Of a stretch of DNA of 64,000 nucleotides, positions 25,768 to 34,439 are shown piece by piece. A program made the translations under genes and the position numbers. The notes below the pieces were generated by a model. It was not told the origin of the DNA, did not search any database, and was given only the letters and a program-made list of their open reading frames with translations. The stretch comes from Truepera sp. (GTDB lineage: Bacteria > Deinococcota > Deinococci > Deinococcales > Trueperaceae), in assembly GCA_032027045.1 (NCBI GenBank), contig JAVSMU010000001.1, positions 563,697 to 627,696 on the forward strand. Reading direction: 5' to 3'. Positions within the stretch are counted from its first letter, which is position 1. The number at the start of each line of letters is the position of its first letter.

Positions 25768-25816
25768 TTGCGCAGCCGGCGCCCCATGCCTTAGTATTTA
25801 AGGTACTTCTAAGGTA
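25768..25816 (+). promoter_or_regulatory. recA promoter with tandem operator-like repeats
   Basis: TTGCGC (25768-25773) and TAGTAT (25792-25797) are 18 bp apart. Two TAAGGTA repeats at 25799-25805 and 25810-25816, spaced 11 bp, overlap the expected transcription start. I found no CTGT-N8-ACAG LexA box and no match to the Deinococcus radiation response motif. Confidence 0.5.
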
Positions 25817-25854
25817 GTGGCGCCGACAGGCCCACGCGTGAGTGGAGGCAGACG

Positions 25855-26910
25855 ATGGATAAGGAACGCGCTAAGGCACTCGAGTCCGCTTTGTTGCAGA
25901 TCGAGCGGCAGTTTGGTCGTGGGGCGATCATGCGGTTGGGGGCTGAGCCGGTTGGGGTGTTGGGGTCTGGGGTTATTTCGACTGGGTCTTTGAGTGTGGA
26001 TGTGGCGTTGGGGGTTGGGGGTTTGCCGCGGGGGCGGGTGGTGGAGGTGTATGGGCCGGAGTCGGGGGGTAAGACGACTTTGGCTTTGCATGTGGTGGCT
26101 GAGGCGCAGGCGGCTGGTGGGGTGGCGGCGTTCGTGGATGCTGAGCATGCGTTGGATCCGGCTTATGCGGCGGCGTTGGGGGTGGACGTTGATGAGTTGT
26201 TGGTGTCGCAGCCGGATACGGGTGAGCAGGCGTTGGAGATCGTGGAGTTGTTGGTGCGGTCGGGGGCGGTGGATGTGGTGGTGGTGGATAGTGTGGCGGC
26301 GTTGACGCCGCGGGCTGAGATCGAGGGTGAGATGGGGGATGCGCATGTGGGGTTGCAGGCGCGGTTGATGTCGCAGGCGCTCAGGAAGTTGACGGGGGTG
26401 TTGTCGAAGTCGCGGACGACGGCGATTTTCATCAATCAGATCCGGGAGAAGATCGGGGTGATGTATGGGAATCCGGAGACGACGCCGGGGGGTAGGGCGC
26501 TTAAGTTTTATGCGAGTGTGCGGCTTGAGGTGAGGCGTAAGGGGGATGTGAAGGTGGGGGTCGAGCGGGTGGGTAATCGGGTGCGGGTGAAGGTGACGAA
26601 GAACAAGGTGGCGCCGCCTTTTCGTGAGGCGGAGGTGGACATCGTGTTCGGTAAGGGGTTCGATAAGTTGGGGGATCTGGTGGCGGTGGCGAGTGATCTT
26701 GGGATCGTGGTTAAGAGCGGGTCGTGGTTCTCGTATGGGGACACGCGGTTGGGTCAGGGTAAGGAGCGGGCGGTGGAGTTCATCGCTGCTAATCCCGAGC
26801 TGATCGGTGAGATCCGCGGCAAGGTCATGGACGCCCTCAAACTCGGAGGCAAGACCGGCACCACGGCCTCGGGCGACGACGCCGAAGAGGTGGAGGCGAT
26901 GGAGGCATAG
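25855..26910 (+). CDS. recA: recombinase RecA, with GT-rich recoded core
   Basis: The DNA strand-exchange protein of homologous recombination. Standard motifs are intact: Walker [10 protein letters not shown], the Walker B region [43 protein letters not shown] and [11 protein letters not shown]. At 351 residues the length is normal, and GGAGG six bases before ATG fixes the start. Codon use is extraordinary. In codons 26041-26160 third bases are G 27, T 12, C 1, A 0, whereas in forty codons at the end of the preceding gene (25622-25741) C is used 20 times. The first ~12 and last ~40 codons are normal. Protein function appears ordinary; the DNA is what is odd. Confidence 0.98.
   Translation: MDKERAKALESALLQIERQFGRGAIMRLGAEPVGVLGSGVISTGSLSVDVALGVGGLPRGRVVEVYGPESGGKTTLALHVVAEAQAAGGVAAFVDAEHALDPAYAAALGVDVDELLVSQPDTGEQALEIVELLVRSGAVDVVVVDSVAALTPRAEIEGEMGDAHVGLQARLMSQALRKLTGVLSKSRTTAIFINQIREKIGVMYGNPETTPGGRALKFYASVRLEVRRKGDVKVGVERVGNRVRVKVTKNKVAPPFREAEVDIVFGKGFDKLGDLVAVASDLGIVVKSGSWFSYGDTRLGQGKERAVEFIAANPELIGEIRGKVMDALKLGGKTGTTASGDDAEEVEAMEA
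25938..26038 (+). other. two G-quadruplex-forming motifs in the recA coding strand
   Basis: G-runs at 25938-25942, 25954-25957, 25962-25965 and 25969-25972 (loops 11, 4, 3) make one potential quadruplex. Runs at 26010-26014, 26017-26021, 26030-26034 and 26036-26038 (loops 2, 8, 1) make another. Both are on the non-template strand near the 5' end of recA. Folding in vivo is unproven. Confidence 0.5.
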
Positions 26911-26958
26911 GCCAGTACAAAGTCAAGCGGCGGGACAACCGGACCGGCACGATGGCGT

Positions 26959-27126
26959 TACTATGGCCCAAGACTCGAGGGGGTGACGAGCGTCACCCCG
27001 ATTCTGCGGGAAGTCGGGCCCGAGCCATCCACCCTGCTGACGCAGCAGCCTTGCAAGTGTCACCCCGCGAGGCGCGACGGTAAGGCCAAGGCGGTTCCGG
27101 ACAACCCCTGGAGGTGCGATTACCAA
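26959..27126 (+). promoter_or_regulatory. structured 5' leader of korA
   Basis: TACTAT at 26959-26964 is a likely -10 box. Just after the expected start, GGGGTGAC (26980-26987) forms a perfect 8-bp stem with GTCACCCC (26992-26999) around GAGC. An identical GTCACCCC recurs at 27059-27066, so the same strand could pair with either. A second hairpin, CTGCTG/CAGCAG (27034-27048), lies between them. GGAGG at 27110-27114 is 12 bases before ATG. It matches no riboswitch class I recognise. Confidence 0.5.
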
Positions 27127-28953
27127 ATGGGTGTCACCGTACCGCTGAACCGCCGGCAAGACTCGCTTGCGGCGGACACCATCGTCAACGACTTCTCGCT
27201 CGTCGTGGCCACCGCCAACGGCACGGGTAGTCAGACCGCCAACATGACGCTCCTGCGCTCCTTCTTCAAGATGGGCATCCCCGTCCACGGGAAGAACATC
27301 TTCCCCTCGAACATCCAGGGGCTGCCCACCTGGTACCACATCCGCGTGAGCAAGCACGGCTACGTCGCGCGCCGGCCGTCCGAACTGCTGGTGGCGTTCA
27401 ACCCGGCAACCCTGCACGAGGACGTCGCCAACCTGCCCGCCGGCGGAGTAGTGATCCACAACTCCGACCTGCGGCTGCGGCCCGAGCGCGGCGACCTTAC
27501 CTACTACCCGGTGCCCGTCAAGGAACTCCTCAAGGGCGTCGAGGTGAAGGGCAAGATCAAGGAGTACATCGCCAACATGACGTACGTCGGGGTGGTCGCG
27601 CACCTCCTCGGCGTGCCACTCGAGGTGATAGAGGAGGCGCTAGGACACCACTTCGGCAAGCGCCAGAAGCTGGTGGACAGCAACCTCGAGGTCGTGCGCC
27701 TGTCCCACTCGTGGGCGGTGGACAACCTACCCAAGAACGATCCCTACCGAGTGGAGCCGATGAACGCCACCGAGGGGCTCATCATGATGACGGGCAACGA
27801 GGCGGGAGCCCTCGGGAGCGTGTTCGGGGGCGTCAGCGTTGCGGGCTGGTACCCGATAACGCCGTCCACGAGCTTCATCGACTCGCTGCGCGAGTATCTC
27901 GGCAAGCTCCGCGTCGACGAAGAGGGCAGGGCCAGCTTCAGCGTCATCCAAGCCGAGGACGAACTAGCCGCCATCGGCATCGTGATCGGTGCCGGTTGGG
28001 CGGGCGCGCGCGCCGTGACCGCCACCAGCGGGCCGGGGCTCTCGCTGATGGCCGAGTTCCTCGGGTTGGCTTACTACGCCGACGTTCCCGCAGTGGTGTG
28101 GGACATCCAACGCGTCGGACCAAGCACCGGCCTCCCGACGCGCACCAGCCAGGGCGACGTATCCTTCGCCTACTACCTCGGCCACGGCGACACCAAGCAG
28201 GTGCTCCTGTTCCCCTCTTCCATAGAGGAGTGCTTCGAGTTCGGCTACAAGGCGCAGGACTTGGCCGACAGGCTCCAGACCCCCATCCTCGTGCTCTCCG
28301 ACCTCGACCTCGGCATGAACAACTGGATGGGCCGGCCCTTCGAGTACCCGGACACGCCGCTCGATCGCGGCAAGGTCCTGTCGGCGGAAGAGGTCGCGGA
28401 GCTTCCCAACTTCGGTCGCTACCGGGACGTGGACGGGGACGGCATCGCCTACCGCACGCTGCCCGGCAACGAGAACCCTCGGGCCGCCTGGTTCGGGCGC
28501 GGTACCGGTCACGACGAGAACGCCAAGTACTCGGAGCGCCCGGAGGACTGGGTGGAGAACATGGCGCGCCTGGCCCGTAAGTTCGACACGGCCAGGAACC
28601 TGGTGCCCGCCCCGGTCGTCGACGAGCAACCCGGTGCGAAGCTGGGCATCATCGCTTACGGCACCACGCGCTACGCCATCGAGGAGGCCCGCGACCTGCT
28701 CGTTGCAGAGGGCATCCCCACGGACTTCATGCGCCTACGCGCCCTTCCGATCGGCCCCGAGGTCGCCGAGTTCGTCGCCGGCCACGATGACGTGGTGGTC
28801 ATCGAGATGAACCGCGACGGTCAGCTGAAGGCCATCCTCCGCGACGAGCTTCCCGAGCACGCCGCCAAGCTCGAGCCCATCGCCTTCCTCGACGGCATGC
28901 CGCTCACCGCGGCATGGGTCGTGGAGCGCATCAAAGCCCACTTAGGGGAGTGA
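27127..28953 (+). CDS. korA: 2-oxoacid:ferredoxin oxidoreductase, fused gamma-alpha subunit
   Basis: Part of the two-subunit enzyme that oxidatively decarboxylates a 2-oxoacid, probably 2-oxoglutarate, to acyl-CoA with ferredoxin as acceptor. Residues about 20-190 form the gamma domain (VATANGTGSQTANMTLLRSF). The alpha pyrimidine-binding domain starts near GNEAGALGSVFGGVSVAGWYPITPSTS, and the C-terminal domain II ends the 608-residue chain. I choose ATG at 27127; the frame is open further upstream but encodes unlike sequence over the leader hairpin. The stop is five bases before korB. The fused arrangement is typical of aerobic bacterial KorAB. Confidence 0.92.
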   Translation: MGVTVPLNRRQDSLAADTIVNDFSLVVATANGTGSQTANMTLLRSFFKMGIPVHGKNIFPSNIQGLPTWYHIRVSKHGYVARRPSELLVAFNPATLHEDVANLPAGGVVIHNSDLRLRPERGDLTYYPVPVKELLKGVEVKGKIKEYIANMTYVGVVAHLLGVPLEVIEEALGHHFGKRQKLVDSNLEVVRLSHSWAVDNLPKNDPYRVEPMNATEGLIMMTGNEAGALGSVFGGVSVAGWYPITPSTSFIDSLREYLGKLRVDEEGRASFSVIQAEDELAAIGIVIGAGWAGARAVTATSGPGLSLMAEFLGLAYYADVPAVVWDIQRVGPSTGLPTRTSQGDVSFAYYLGHGDTKQVLLFPSSIEECFEFGYKAQDLADRLQTPILVLSDLDLGMNNWMGRPFEYPDTPLDRGKVLSAEEVAELPNFGRYRDVDGDGIAYRTLPGNENPRAAWFGRGTGHDENAKYSERPEDWVENMARLARKFDTARNLVPAPVVDEQPGAKLGIIAYGTTRYAIEEARDLLVAEGIPTDFMRLRALPIGPEVAEFVAGHDDVVVIEMNRDGQLKAILRDELPEHAAKLEPIAFLDGMPLTAAWVVERIKAHLGE

Positions 28954-28958
28954 CGAGA

Positions 28959-29999
28959 ATGGACAGACCCGCACCCGCCGTCAAGCTCAACCGCGTTGGG
29001 CTCAGCAAGAACGACTACGTCGGTAGCCCCTCCACGCTATGCAAGGGCTGCGGCCACAACTCGGTCGCTGCCCAGCTGGTTCAGATCGCCTACGAGCTCG
29101 ACCTTCAGCCGCACGAGATCATCAAGCTCTCCGGCATCGGCTGTTCCAGCAAGTCACCCGCCTACTTCCTCGGGCAGTCCCACGGCTTCAACTCCTTGCA
29201 CGGCCGCATGCCGTCGCTCGGGACGGGCGCCCTGCAGGCCAACCGGACGGTGAGGGCCATCGGCATCAGCGGCGACGGCGACACGGGCTCCATCGGCCTC
29301 GGTCAGTTCAAGCACATGATCAGGCGCAACGTGCGCATGGTGTACATCGTGGAGAACAACGGCGTGTACGGCCTGACGAAGGGCCAGTTCTCGGCCACCT
29401 CGGAAGAGGGCCACAAGCTGAAGTACGCGGGCACCAACCAGTTCCCGGCGCTCGACCTCTGCATGGAGGCCCTCGCCGCCGGCGCCGGCTTCGTGGCAAG
29501 GACGTTCGCCGGTGACGCCAAGCAGGTGCGCGAGGTCATCAAGGCGGGCCTCTCGTATCGCGGCACGGCGGTGATCGACATCATCAGCCCGTGCGTGGCG
29601 TTCAACGACGAACCCGACTCGCGCCACAGCTACGCCTACGGTCGTGAGAACGAACGCGCGCTGCAGGAGGTCGGCTTCATACCGGCCGAGGAAGAGATCC
29701 TCATCGACGACTACGACCCTGGCACGACCCAGGTGGTCGAACTGCACGACGGCTCGCGCATGACCCTCCGCAAGCTCGAAGCCGACTTCGATACGTCCGA
29801 CCGCGTGAAGGGCATGGCCCGTCTTCAGCAGGCCGACGCCCTGGGCGAGCTGCTCACGGGCATCGTCCACTACGACGACAGCCGTCCGTCGCTGGCCGAG
29901 GTGAGCGGCATGTCCGAGACCCCGCTGTCGGGCCTACCAGACGAGAAGCTGCGGCCCTCGGCCGCCGCCCTGGACTCTCTATTGGCCGGTTACGCCTGA
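28959..29999 (+). CDS. korB: 2-oxoacid:ferredoxin oxidoreductase beta subunit
   Basis: The thiamine-diphosphate and iron-sulfur subunit paired with KorA. CKGCGHNSV near residue 28 is the start of the conserved cysteine/ThDP region. ISGDGDTGSIGLGQFKHM is the ThDP-Mg motif, followed by VENNGVYGLTKGQFS, and SPCVAFND carries another conserved cysteine. At 346 residues it is the usual size. The ATG is preceded by GGGGAG overlapping the korA stop region. Its own TGA is shared with the CTG that appears to begin the glycosyltransferase, so three proteins are probably made from one message. Confidence 0.94.
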   Translation: MDRPAPAVKLNRVGLSKNDYVGSPSTLCKGCGHNSVAAQLVQIAYELDLQPHEIIKLSGIGCSSKSPAYFLGQSHGFNSLHGRMPSLGTGALQANRTVRAIGISGDGDTGSIGLGQFKHMIRRNVRMVYIVENNGVYGLTKGQFSATSEEGHKLKYAGTNQFPALDLCMEALAAGAGFVARTFAGDAKQVREVIKAGLSYRGTAVIDIISPCVAFNDEPDSRHSYAYGRENERALQEVGFIPAEEEILIDDYDPGTTQVVELHDGSRMTLRKLEADFDTSDRVKGMARLQQADALGELLTGIVHYDDSRPSLAEVSGMSETPLSGLPDEKLRPSAAALDSLLAGYA

Positions 30000-31261
30000 G
30001 CCAGGGCGCACCTGACGCCCGCCGCCCTGCCGGCGAGCGTGGCGGGCGGCTACGCGTCGTCTGGGTCAGCGAGACCTTCCTGCCGAAGGTCGACGGCGTC
30101 GTCACGCGCCTCACCGCCACGCTTACCGCGCTGGAGAAGTCGGGCCACGAGGTCCTGCTACTGGCGCCCCCCGGCGCGCCCGAGCGTTACGGCGCCCACC
30201 GCGTGCTGGCGGCGCCCGGCATGCCGTTCCCCTGGTACCCCGAGCACCGGGCCGCGTTGCCCTCGGCGCGCCTGGCGCGGGCCGTGCGCGAGTTCGAGCC
30301 GGACCTGCTTCACGTCGTCAACCCCATCTTCTTCGGCGCCTGGGGGGCGCTACTGGCGCGGCGTGCGCGCCTGCCACTGGTCGCAAGCTTCCACACCGAC
30401 CCGAAGGTGGTGCACCACTTGGGTCTCGGCCTCGTAAGGCGCCCGCTCGAGGTCCTCGACCGCGAGGTTCACAACCTGGCCCACGTGAATCTGTGCACGA
30501 GCCCGCAGATGATCGAGCTGGCGCGCGGCCTCGGCATCAGGCGGGTGCGGCTGTGGCAGAAGGCGGTCGACACGGAGCGCTTCGACCCGCGGTTCCGGAG
30601 CGCAGCCATGCGCGTCCGGTTATCCGCAGGGCATCCGGAGGCGCCACTGGTCGTTTACGCGGGCCGCGTGTCGTTCGAGAAACGCGTGGACGTCCTGGCA
30701 GACGCCGCCATGGCGCTGGCGGCGGAGGGGGTGCGGTTCGCGGTCGTGGGCGAAGGCCCGGCGCTACCCAACCTCAAGGAGCGGCTGAAGGGAACCGCTA
30801 CGGTGTTCACGGGATTCCTGCAAGGAGACGAGCTGTCGGAGGCGTACGCGAGCGGCGACGTCTTCGCTTTCCCCTCCACCTCGGAGACGCTCGGTTTCGC
30901 GGCGCTGGAGGCCATGGCGGCGGGCGTGCCGGTGGTGGCGGCCGCCGCGGGCGGCCTGCCGCACATCGTCAGGGACGGCGAGAACGGGGTGCTGGTGGCG
31001 CCGGGCGACGCGCGCGCGCTGGCGGCGGGCATAAGGCGCCTGCTCGACGACGAGGACCGGCGTGAGCGGCTGGCGCGGGCAGGCCGCGCGGACGCCGAAC
31101 GGTGGTCGTGGGACGCCGCGACCGCAGACCTGGTAATTCGTTACCGGCAGGCCATGCGGGTGGCGCGGCTCGCCCGGGGTGGGCAGCGCTCCGCCCCGCC
31201 GCAACCCGCCGCCTCGGTGGGAAGCCCGCGGGCGCCGGGGGTAGAACCAGAGAGGCGATGA
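29996..31261 (+). CDS. GT4-family glycosyltransferase, apparent CTG start
   Basis: A GT-B retaining glycosyltransferase resembling mannosyl- or glucosyltransferases that make glycolipids. The N-terminal Rossmann half contains VVWVSETFLPKVDGVVTRL. The C-terminal half has VVYAGRVSFEKRVDVL and the sugar-nucleotide EX7E motif in STSETLGFAALEAMA. The frame with this N-terminus has no ATG, GTG or TTG before 30203, which lies after the conserved opening. CTG at 29996-29998 overlaps the korB stop as CTGA, mirroring the ATGA junctions elsewhere, so I take it as the start (421 residues). The last ~30 residues are disordered and basic/proline-rich. Confidence 0.8.
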   Translation: MSQGAPDARRPAGERGGRLRVVWVSETFLPKVDGVVTRLTATLTALEKSGHEVLLLAPPGAPERYGAHRVLAAPGMPFPWYPEHRAALPSARLARAVREFEPDLLHVVNPIFFGAWGALLARRARLPLVASFHTDPKVVHHLGLGLVRRPLEVLDREVHNLAHVNLCTSPQMIELARGLGIRRVRLWQKAVDTERFDPRFRSAAMRVRLSAGHPEAPLVVYAGRVSFEKRVDVLADAAMALAAEGVRFAVVGEGPALPNLKERLKGTATVFTGFLQGDELSEAYASGDVFAFPSTSETLGFAALEAMAAGVPVVAAAAGGLPHIVRDGENGVLVAPGDARALAAGIRRLLDDEDRRERLARAGRADAERWSWDAATADLVIRYRQAMRVARLARGGQRSAPPQPAASVGSPRAPGVEPERR

Positions 31262-31291
31262 GGCGATTCAGGCGAGGCTGGGCCGCGGCGA

Positions 31292-33010
31292 CTAGACGGC
31301 CTCGGCCTCCGGCGCCTTCTCGGCCAACATGAGCTTGAAGGCCTCCATCGACGTTGGGGTGGCCACGACCGTCAGCTTGTCGCCCGCGCTCAGTCGGCTC
31401 AAGCCGTCAGGAATTATGGCCACGGCATCGTGGAGGATGCTGACCACGAGCACGTCGGAAGGGATGGGCAACTGGCGGATCTCGAGGCCGACCACGACGC
31501 TGTCCTCCGGCACCTCCGTCATGTACACCATCTCGTTGCCGTCGGACATCGGCACGCCCTCACCGCGGCTGAGCCGCTCGACGAACTCGCGATCGAGGAT
31601 CGTGGGGTCGAGCGTGACGACCCGCTTGCGCAACAGGTTGACGACGGTTTGCAGGTACTCACCCTGATGCACAGGCGAGTCACCCAGGTTCTCGACGGCC
31701 GACTCGTAAAGCGTGGGGTACTTCGCCCTGTGGCCCAGCCGTTCCTGCACCATGAAGCTGATGGCCACGGCCAACATGGTGGGCAGGATGAGCTGGTAAC
31801 CACCGGTCATCTCGGCCACCATGATCAGCGTCGCGAGCGGCACGCGCGCCGCGCCGGCGAACACGGCCGCCATGCCGACCACGGCGAAGGCCTGGGGCGC
31901 CGGCGCGGACGTTGTCACTCCGTGAAGCGCGGCGGCCATGCCGCCCCCAAGCATGACGCCCACGTACAGACTGGGGCCGAAGATGCCACCGGAGCCACCG
32001 GAGCCGATGGTGAGCGCCATCGTCACGAGCTTGCCCAGCGCCAGGGCCAGCATCAACCACAGCCCCAGGTTCCCGTCTATGGCGAGTTGCATCCAGCCGT
32101 AACCGGTGCCCAACAACTGCGGGAAGACCATGGCTATGAGGCCCATGGCCAGCCCGCCGACCGCGGGTTTGAGGTGTTTGGGCATGCGCAACTTGCCGAA
32201 GGCATCGCGGATCCCGTAATAGACGCGGGGCATGAGCGCGCCGAGAAGTCCGGCCATGATGCCGAGGAGCGCGTACCAGGGCAGCTCTCGCGCGCCGGTG
32301 AAGCCTATCGGTCCGACGAGCTTGAAGAGGGGCGCGAAGCCCGTGAAGCTGCCGCTGATCGCGTAAGCCGTCGCCGCGCCGATGAACGTATACACCAGCA
32401 CGGCGCTCTCGAACGCCAACCCCGAGTACAGCACCTCGACGGCGAGGATCGCCGTCCCGAGCGGGCTGCGGAAGATGGCGGAGAGGCCTGCGGCCATGCC
32501 GACGAGCATGAGGGTGCGGCGCTCGTCGTCCGGCAGTTTGAGCCAGGTGGCCGTGATCGAGCCGAACCCCGAGGCGATCTGTGCGGTGGGACCCTCGCGC
32601 CCGGCCGACCCCCCGGACCCGATCGTCAGCGCGCTGGCGATTATCTTGACGATGGGCACCCGGGTACGCACGTAGCCGCCCAGCCTGTGGAACGAGCGAA
32701 TGGCCGCGTCGGTGCCGTGCCCCTCGGCTTCAGGGGCGACGCTGAAGACGAGGATCCCGGCCAGCAGACCCCCTAGCGTGGTCGAGACGGGTATCAGCCA
32801 GTTGAGGAGCGGCAGGGCCGGCGACGCACCCAACTCCGAAGCCTCTTGCGTCGTGAGCACCGGCATGTGCCCGATGCCGACGATAAGCAGGTCGCTGACG
32901 CGCTCCACCATCCACAAGAAGAAGTGACTGCCGGCCGCGCCGACGACCCCCACGATGATGCTGAGGAACACGAGGCGTGATGTCTTGTCGAGCTTGAGGA
33001 GCCACCTCAT
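31292..33010 (-). CDS. ClC-family chloride channel or transporter with TrkA-C domain
   Basis: An integral membrane ClC protein of about 572 residues with some 16-18 helices. The selectivity and gate motif GSGGSAGREGPT carries the gating glutamate E139, and GSGGSGGIFGPS forms the matching filter loop. The glutamate suggests either a gated channel or a proton-coupled exchanger. The last ~75 residues (VPEDSVVVGLEIRQLPIP onward) form a TrkA-C/RCK-C regulatory domain instead of the CBS pair seen in many relatives. ATG at 33010 follows GGGAAGG five bases away. It is divergent from the MFS gene. Confidence 0.9.
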   Translation of the reverse strand: MRWLLKLDKTSRLVFLSIIVGVVGAAGSHFFLWMVERVSDLLIVGIGHMPVLTTQEASELGASPALPLLNWLIPVSTTLGGLLAGILVFSVAPEAEGHGTDAAIRSFHRLGGYVRTRVPIVKIIASALTIGSGGSAGREGPTAQIASGFGSITATWLKLPDDERRTLMLVGMAAGLSAIFRSPLGTAILAVEVLYSGLAFESAVLVYTFIGAATAYAISGSFTGFAPLFKLVGPIGFTGARELPWYALLGIMAGLLGALMPRVYYGIRDAFGKLRMPKHLKPAVGGLAMGLIAMVFPQLLGTGYGWMQLAIDGNLGLWLMLALALGKLVTMALTIGSGGSGGIFGPSLYVGVMLGGGMAAALHGVTTSAPAPQAFAVVGMAAVFAGAARVPLATLIMVAEMTGGYQLILPTMLAVAISFMVQERLGHRAKYPTLYESAVENLGDSPVHQGEYLQTVVNLLRKRVVTLDPTILDREFVERLSRGEGVPMSDGNEMVYMTEVPEDSVVVGLEIRQLPIPSDVLVVSILHDAVAIIPDGLSRLSAGDKLTVVATPTSMEAFKLMLAEKAPEAEAV

Positions 33011-33239
33011 GTTTGCCTTCCCTGCACCGACCAAGCCTTCCTGGCCCCGGCCGAGCTGCCGTCCACGAACGTCTGGCGCCGCCGGTACGCCCGGTCAACC
33101 CCGGATTCTACGCCCGGTGCGCTCATCTGCGTGGGAGGTGGCCCCGGAAGCCGCGGGAGTTGGCGTCAGCGGTCTTGGCGGAGGGCCCTCCCGGACATGC
33201 CCGAAAGGGGTCCGCGGTGTTAGCATCCGCGGCACCGCG

Positions 33240-34439
33240 ATGCTCCTCGCCATCTACCTCCCCGCGACGCTCCTGGCCATCTGCGACGGGTTGCTGATAC
33301 CCACGCTGCCGGTATTCGTCGAGAGCCTGGGCGCGGGGCTGGCCGTCGTGGGCCTCGTGCTGGCGGCCGAGGGCCTGGGGACCCTGTTGTCCGACGTGCC
33401 GGCCGGTCACGTCGTCAACGGGATGCGGCCCCGTCCCGCCATGCTGCTGGGCATCGGCATCGTGACGGTCGCCGCGCTCGCCAGCGCCCGGGCGCCTAGC
33501 CTCGCGTGGTTGTTCTTCTTCAGGCTGTTGTCGGGTGCGGGCCTGTCCGTGTGGAACGTCTCGCGCCACGCTTTCCTCGCCGGCGCCACCAGCAGCGCCA
33601 ACCGCGGCCGGACGATGGGCGTGTTCGGCGGCGTCACCCGCTTGGGCGGCTTCTTGGGGCCGGCCATCGGCGGCCTGTTGGCCAGCGCGGTCGGCCTGCG
33701 GGCGCCCTTCTTGCTCTACGCCCTGGTTGGCGCCGGCACCATGGTGCTCCTCGCCTCCATCTTGCCGCCGGACGCCATGCGGACCCCGGCCCACCGGACG
33801 GCGGACGGTTGGGGGGAGCGTAAAGCACGCCGCGCCGCCCTTGCCGCCTCGCGGGGCAAGCTCCTCAACGCGGGTGGCGCCCAGCTACTGGGTCAGGCCG
33901 TGCGCGCCGGCCGGCGAGTGCTCGTGCCGCTCTACGCCACGCAGGTCCTCGGACTCGACGTCGGAGTCGCCGGCCTCATCGTGAGCGTCTCGAGCCTGGC
34001 CGACATGTCGCTCTTCTACCCCGCCGGCCTGATCATGGACCGGCTGGGCCGGAAGTTCGCGATCGTCCCCTCGTTCGTCGTGCAGGCGTTGGGGATGGCC
34101 CTCGTCCCGCTGTCGGGTGGGGCCTTCGGCTTGGGCGCCGCGGCGGTGCTCATGGGCGTCGGCAACGGGTTGAGCGCCGGCACCATGATGACGCTGGGCG
34201 CCGACCTGGCCCCCAGGGGGGCGGTGGCGGCCTTCCTGGGGCGTTGGCGGCTGGTAGGTGACGCCGGCTTCGTGGCCGGACCGCTGGTCGTCGGGTTGGT
34301 GGCCCAGCAGTTGGGGCTCGGCACTTCGGCGCTGGCGGTGGCGGCGATCGGCGCCGGGGCGGCCTCCTGGTTCGCCTTCGGTGTACCCGAGACCCTCAAG
34401 CGGCAACCAGCTGAGGCGGCAGTTACTCCCCCCAAGTGA
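33240..34439 (+). CDS. major facilitator superfamily transporter
   Basis: A 399-residue permease with about twelve membrane helices in two six-helix halves. The A-type loop appears as GHVVNGMRPRPAML, and LIMDRLGRKFAIVPS is the equivalent loop of the second half. The best resemblance is to drug-efflux or sugar-type MFS members, and the substrate is unknown. ATG at 33240 is the first start giving a membrane helix immediately; the longer frame upstream reads through the divergent promoter region. TAGCAT at 33221-33226 gives a very short leader. It overlaps the dipeptidase gene tail to tail by 17 bp. Confidence 0.87.
   Translation: MLLAIYLPATLLAICDGLLIPTLPVFVESLGAGLAVVGLVLAAEGLGTLLSDVPAGHVVNGMRPRPAMLLGIGIVTVAALASARAPSLAWLFFFRLLSGAGLSVWNVSRHAFLAGATSSANRGRTMGVFGGVTRLGGFLGPAIGGLLASAVGLRAPFLLYALVGAGTMVLLASILPPDAMRTPAHRTADGWGERKARRAALAASRGKLLNAGGAQLLGQAVRAGRRVLVPLYATQVLGLDVGVAGLIVSVSSLADMSLFYPAGLIMDRLGRKFAIVPSFVVQALGMALVPLSGGAFGLGAAAVLMGVGNGLSAGTMMTLGADLAPRGAVAAFLGRWRLVGDAGFVAGPLVVGLVAQQLGLGTSALAVAAIGAGAASWFAFGVPETLKRQPAEAAVTPPK

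Noticed and set aside
25748..25854. LexA box or radiation response motif before recA
   Set aside because: No CTGT-N8-ACAG or TTATGTCAT-type palindrome is present.
26983..27126. Upstream extension of korA starting at GTG 26983
   Set aside because: It would translate the leader hairpin and yields unlike residues; relatives begin near ATG 27127.
26971..27126. Known riboswitch (TPP, cobalamin, FMN, SAM) before korA
   Set aside because: None of the conserved core sequences of these classes could be found.
30000..30205. Frameshift or pseudogene at the 5' end of the glycosyltransferase
   Set aside because: The conserved N-terminus is in the same open frame as the rest; only a standard start codon is missing.
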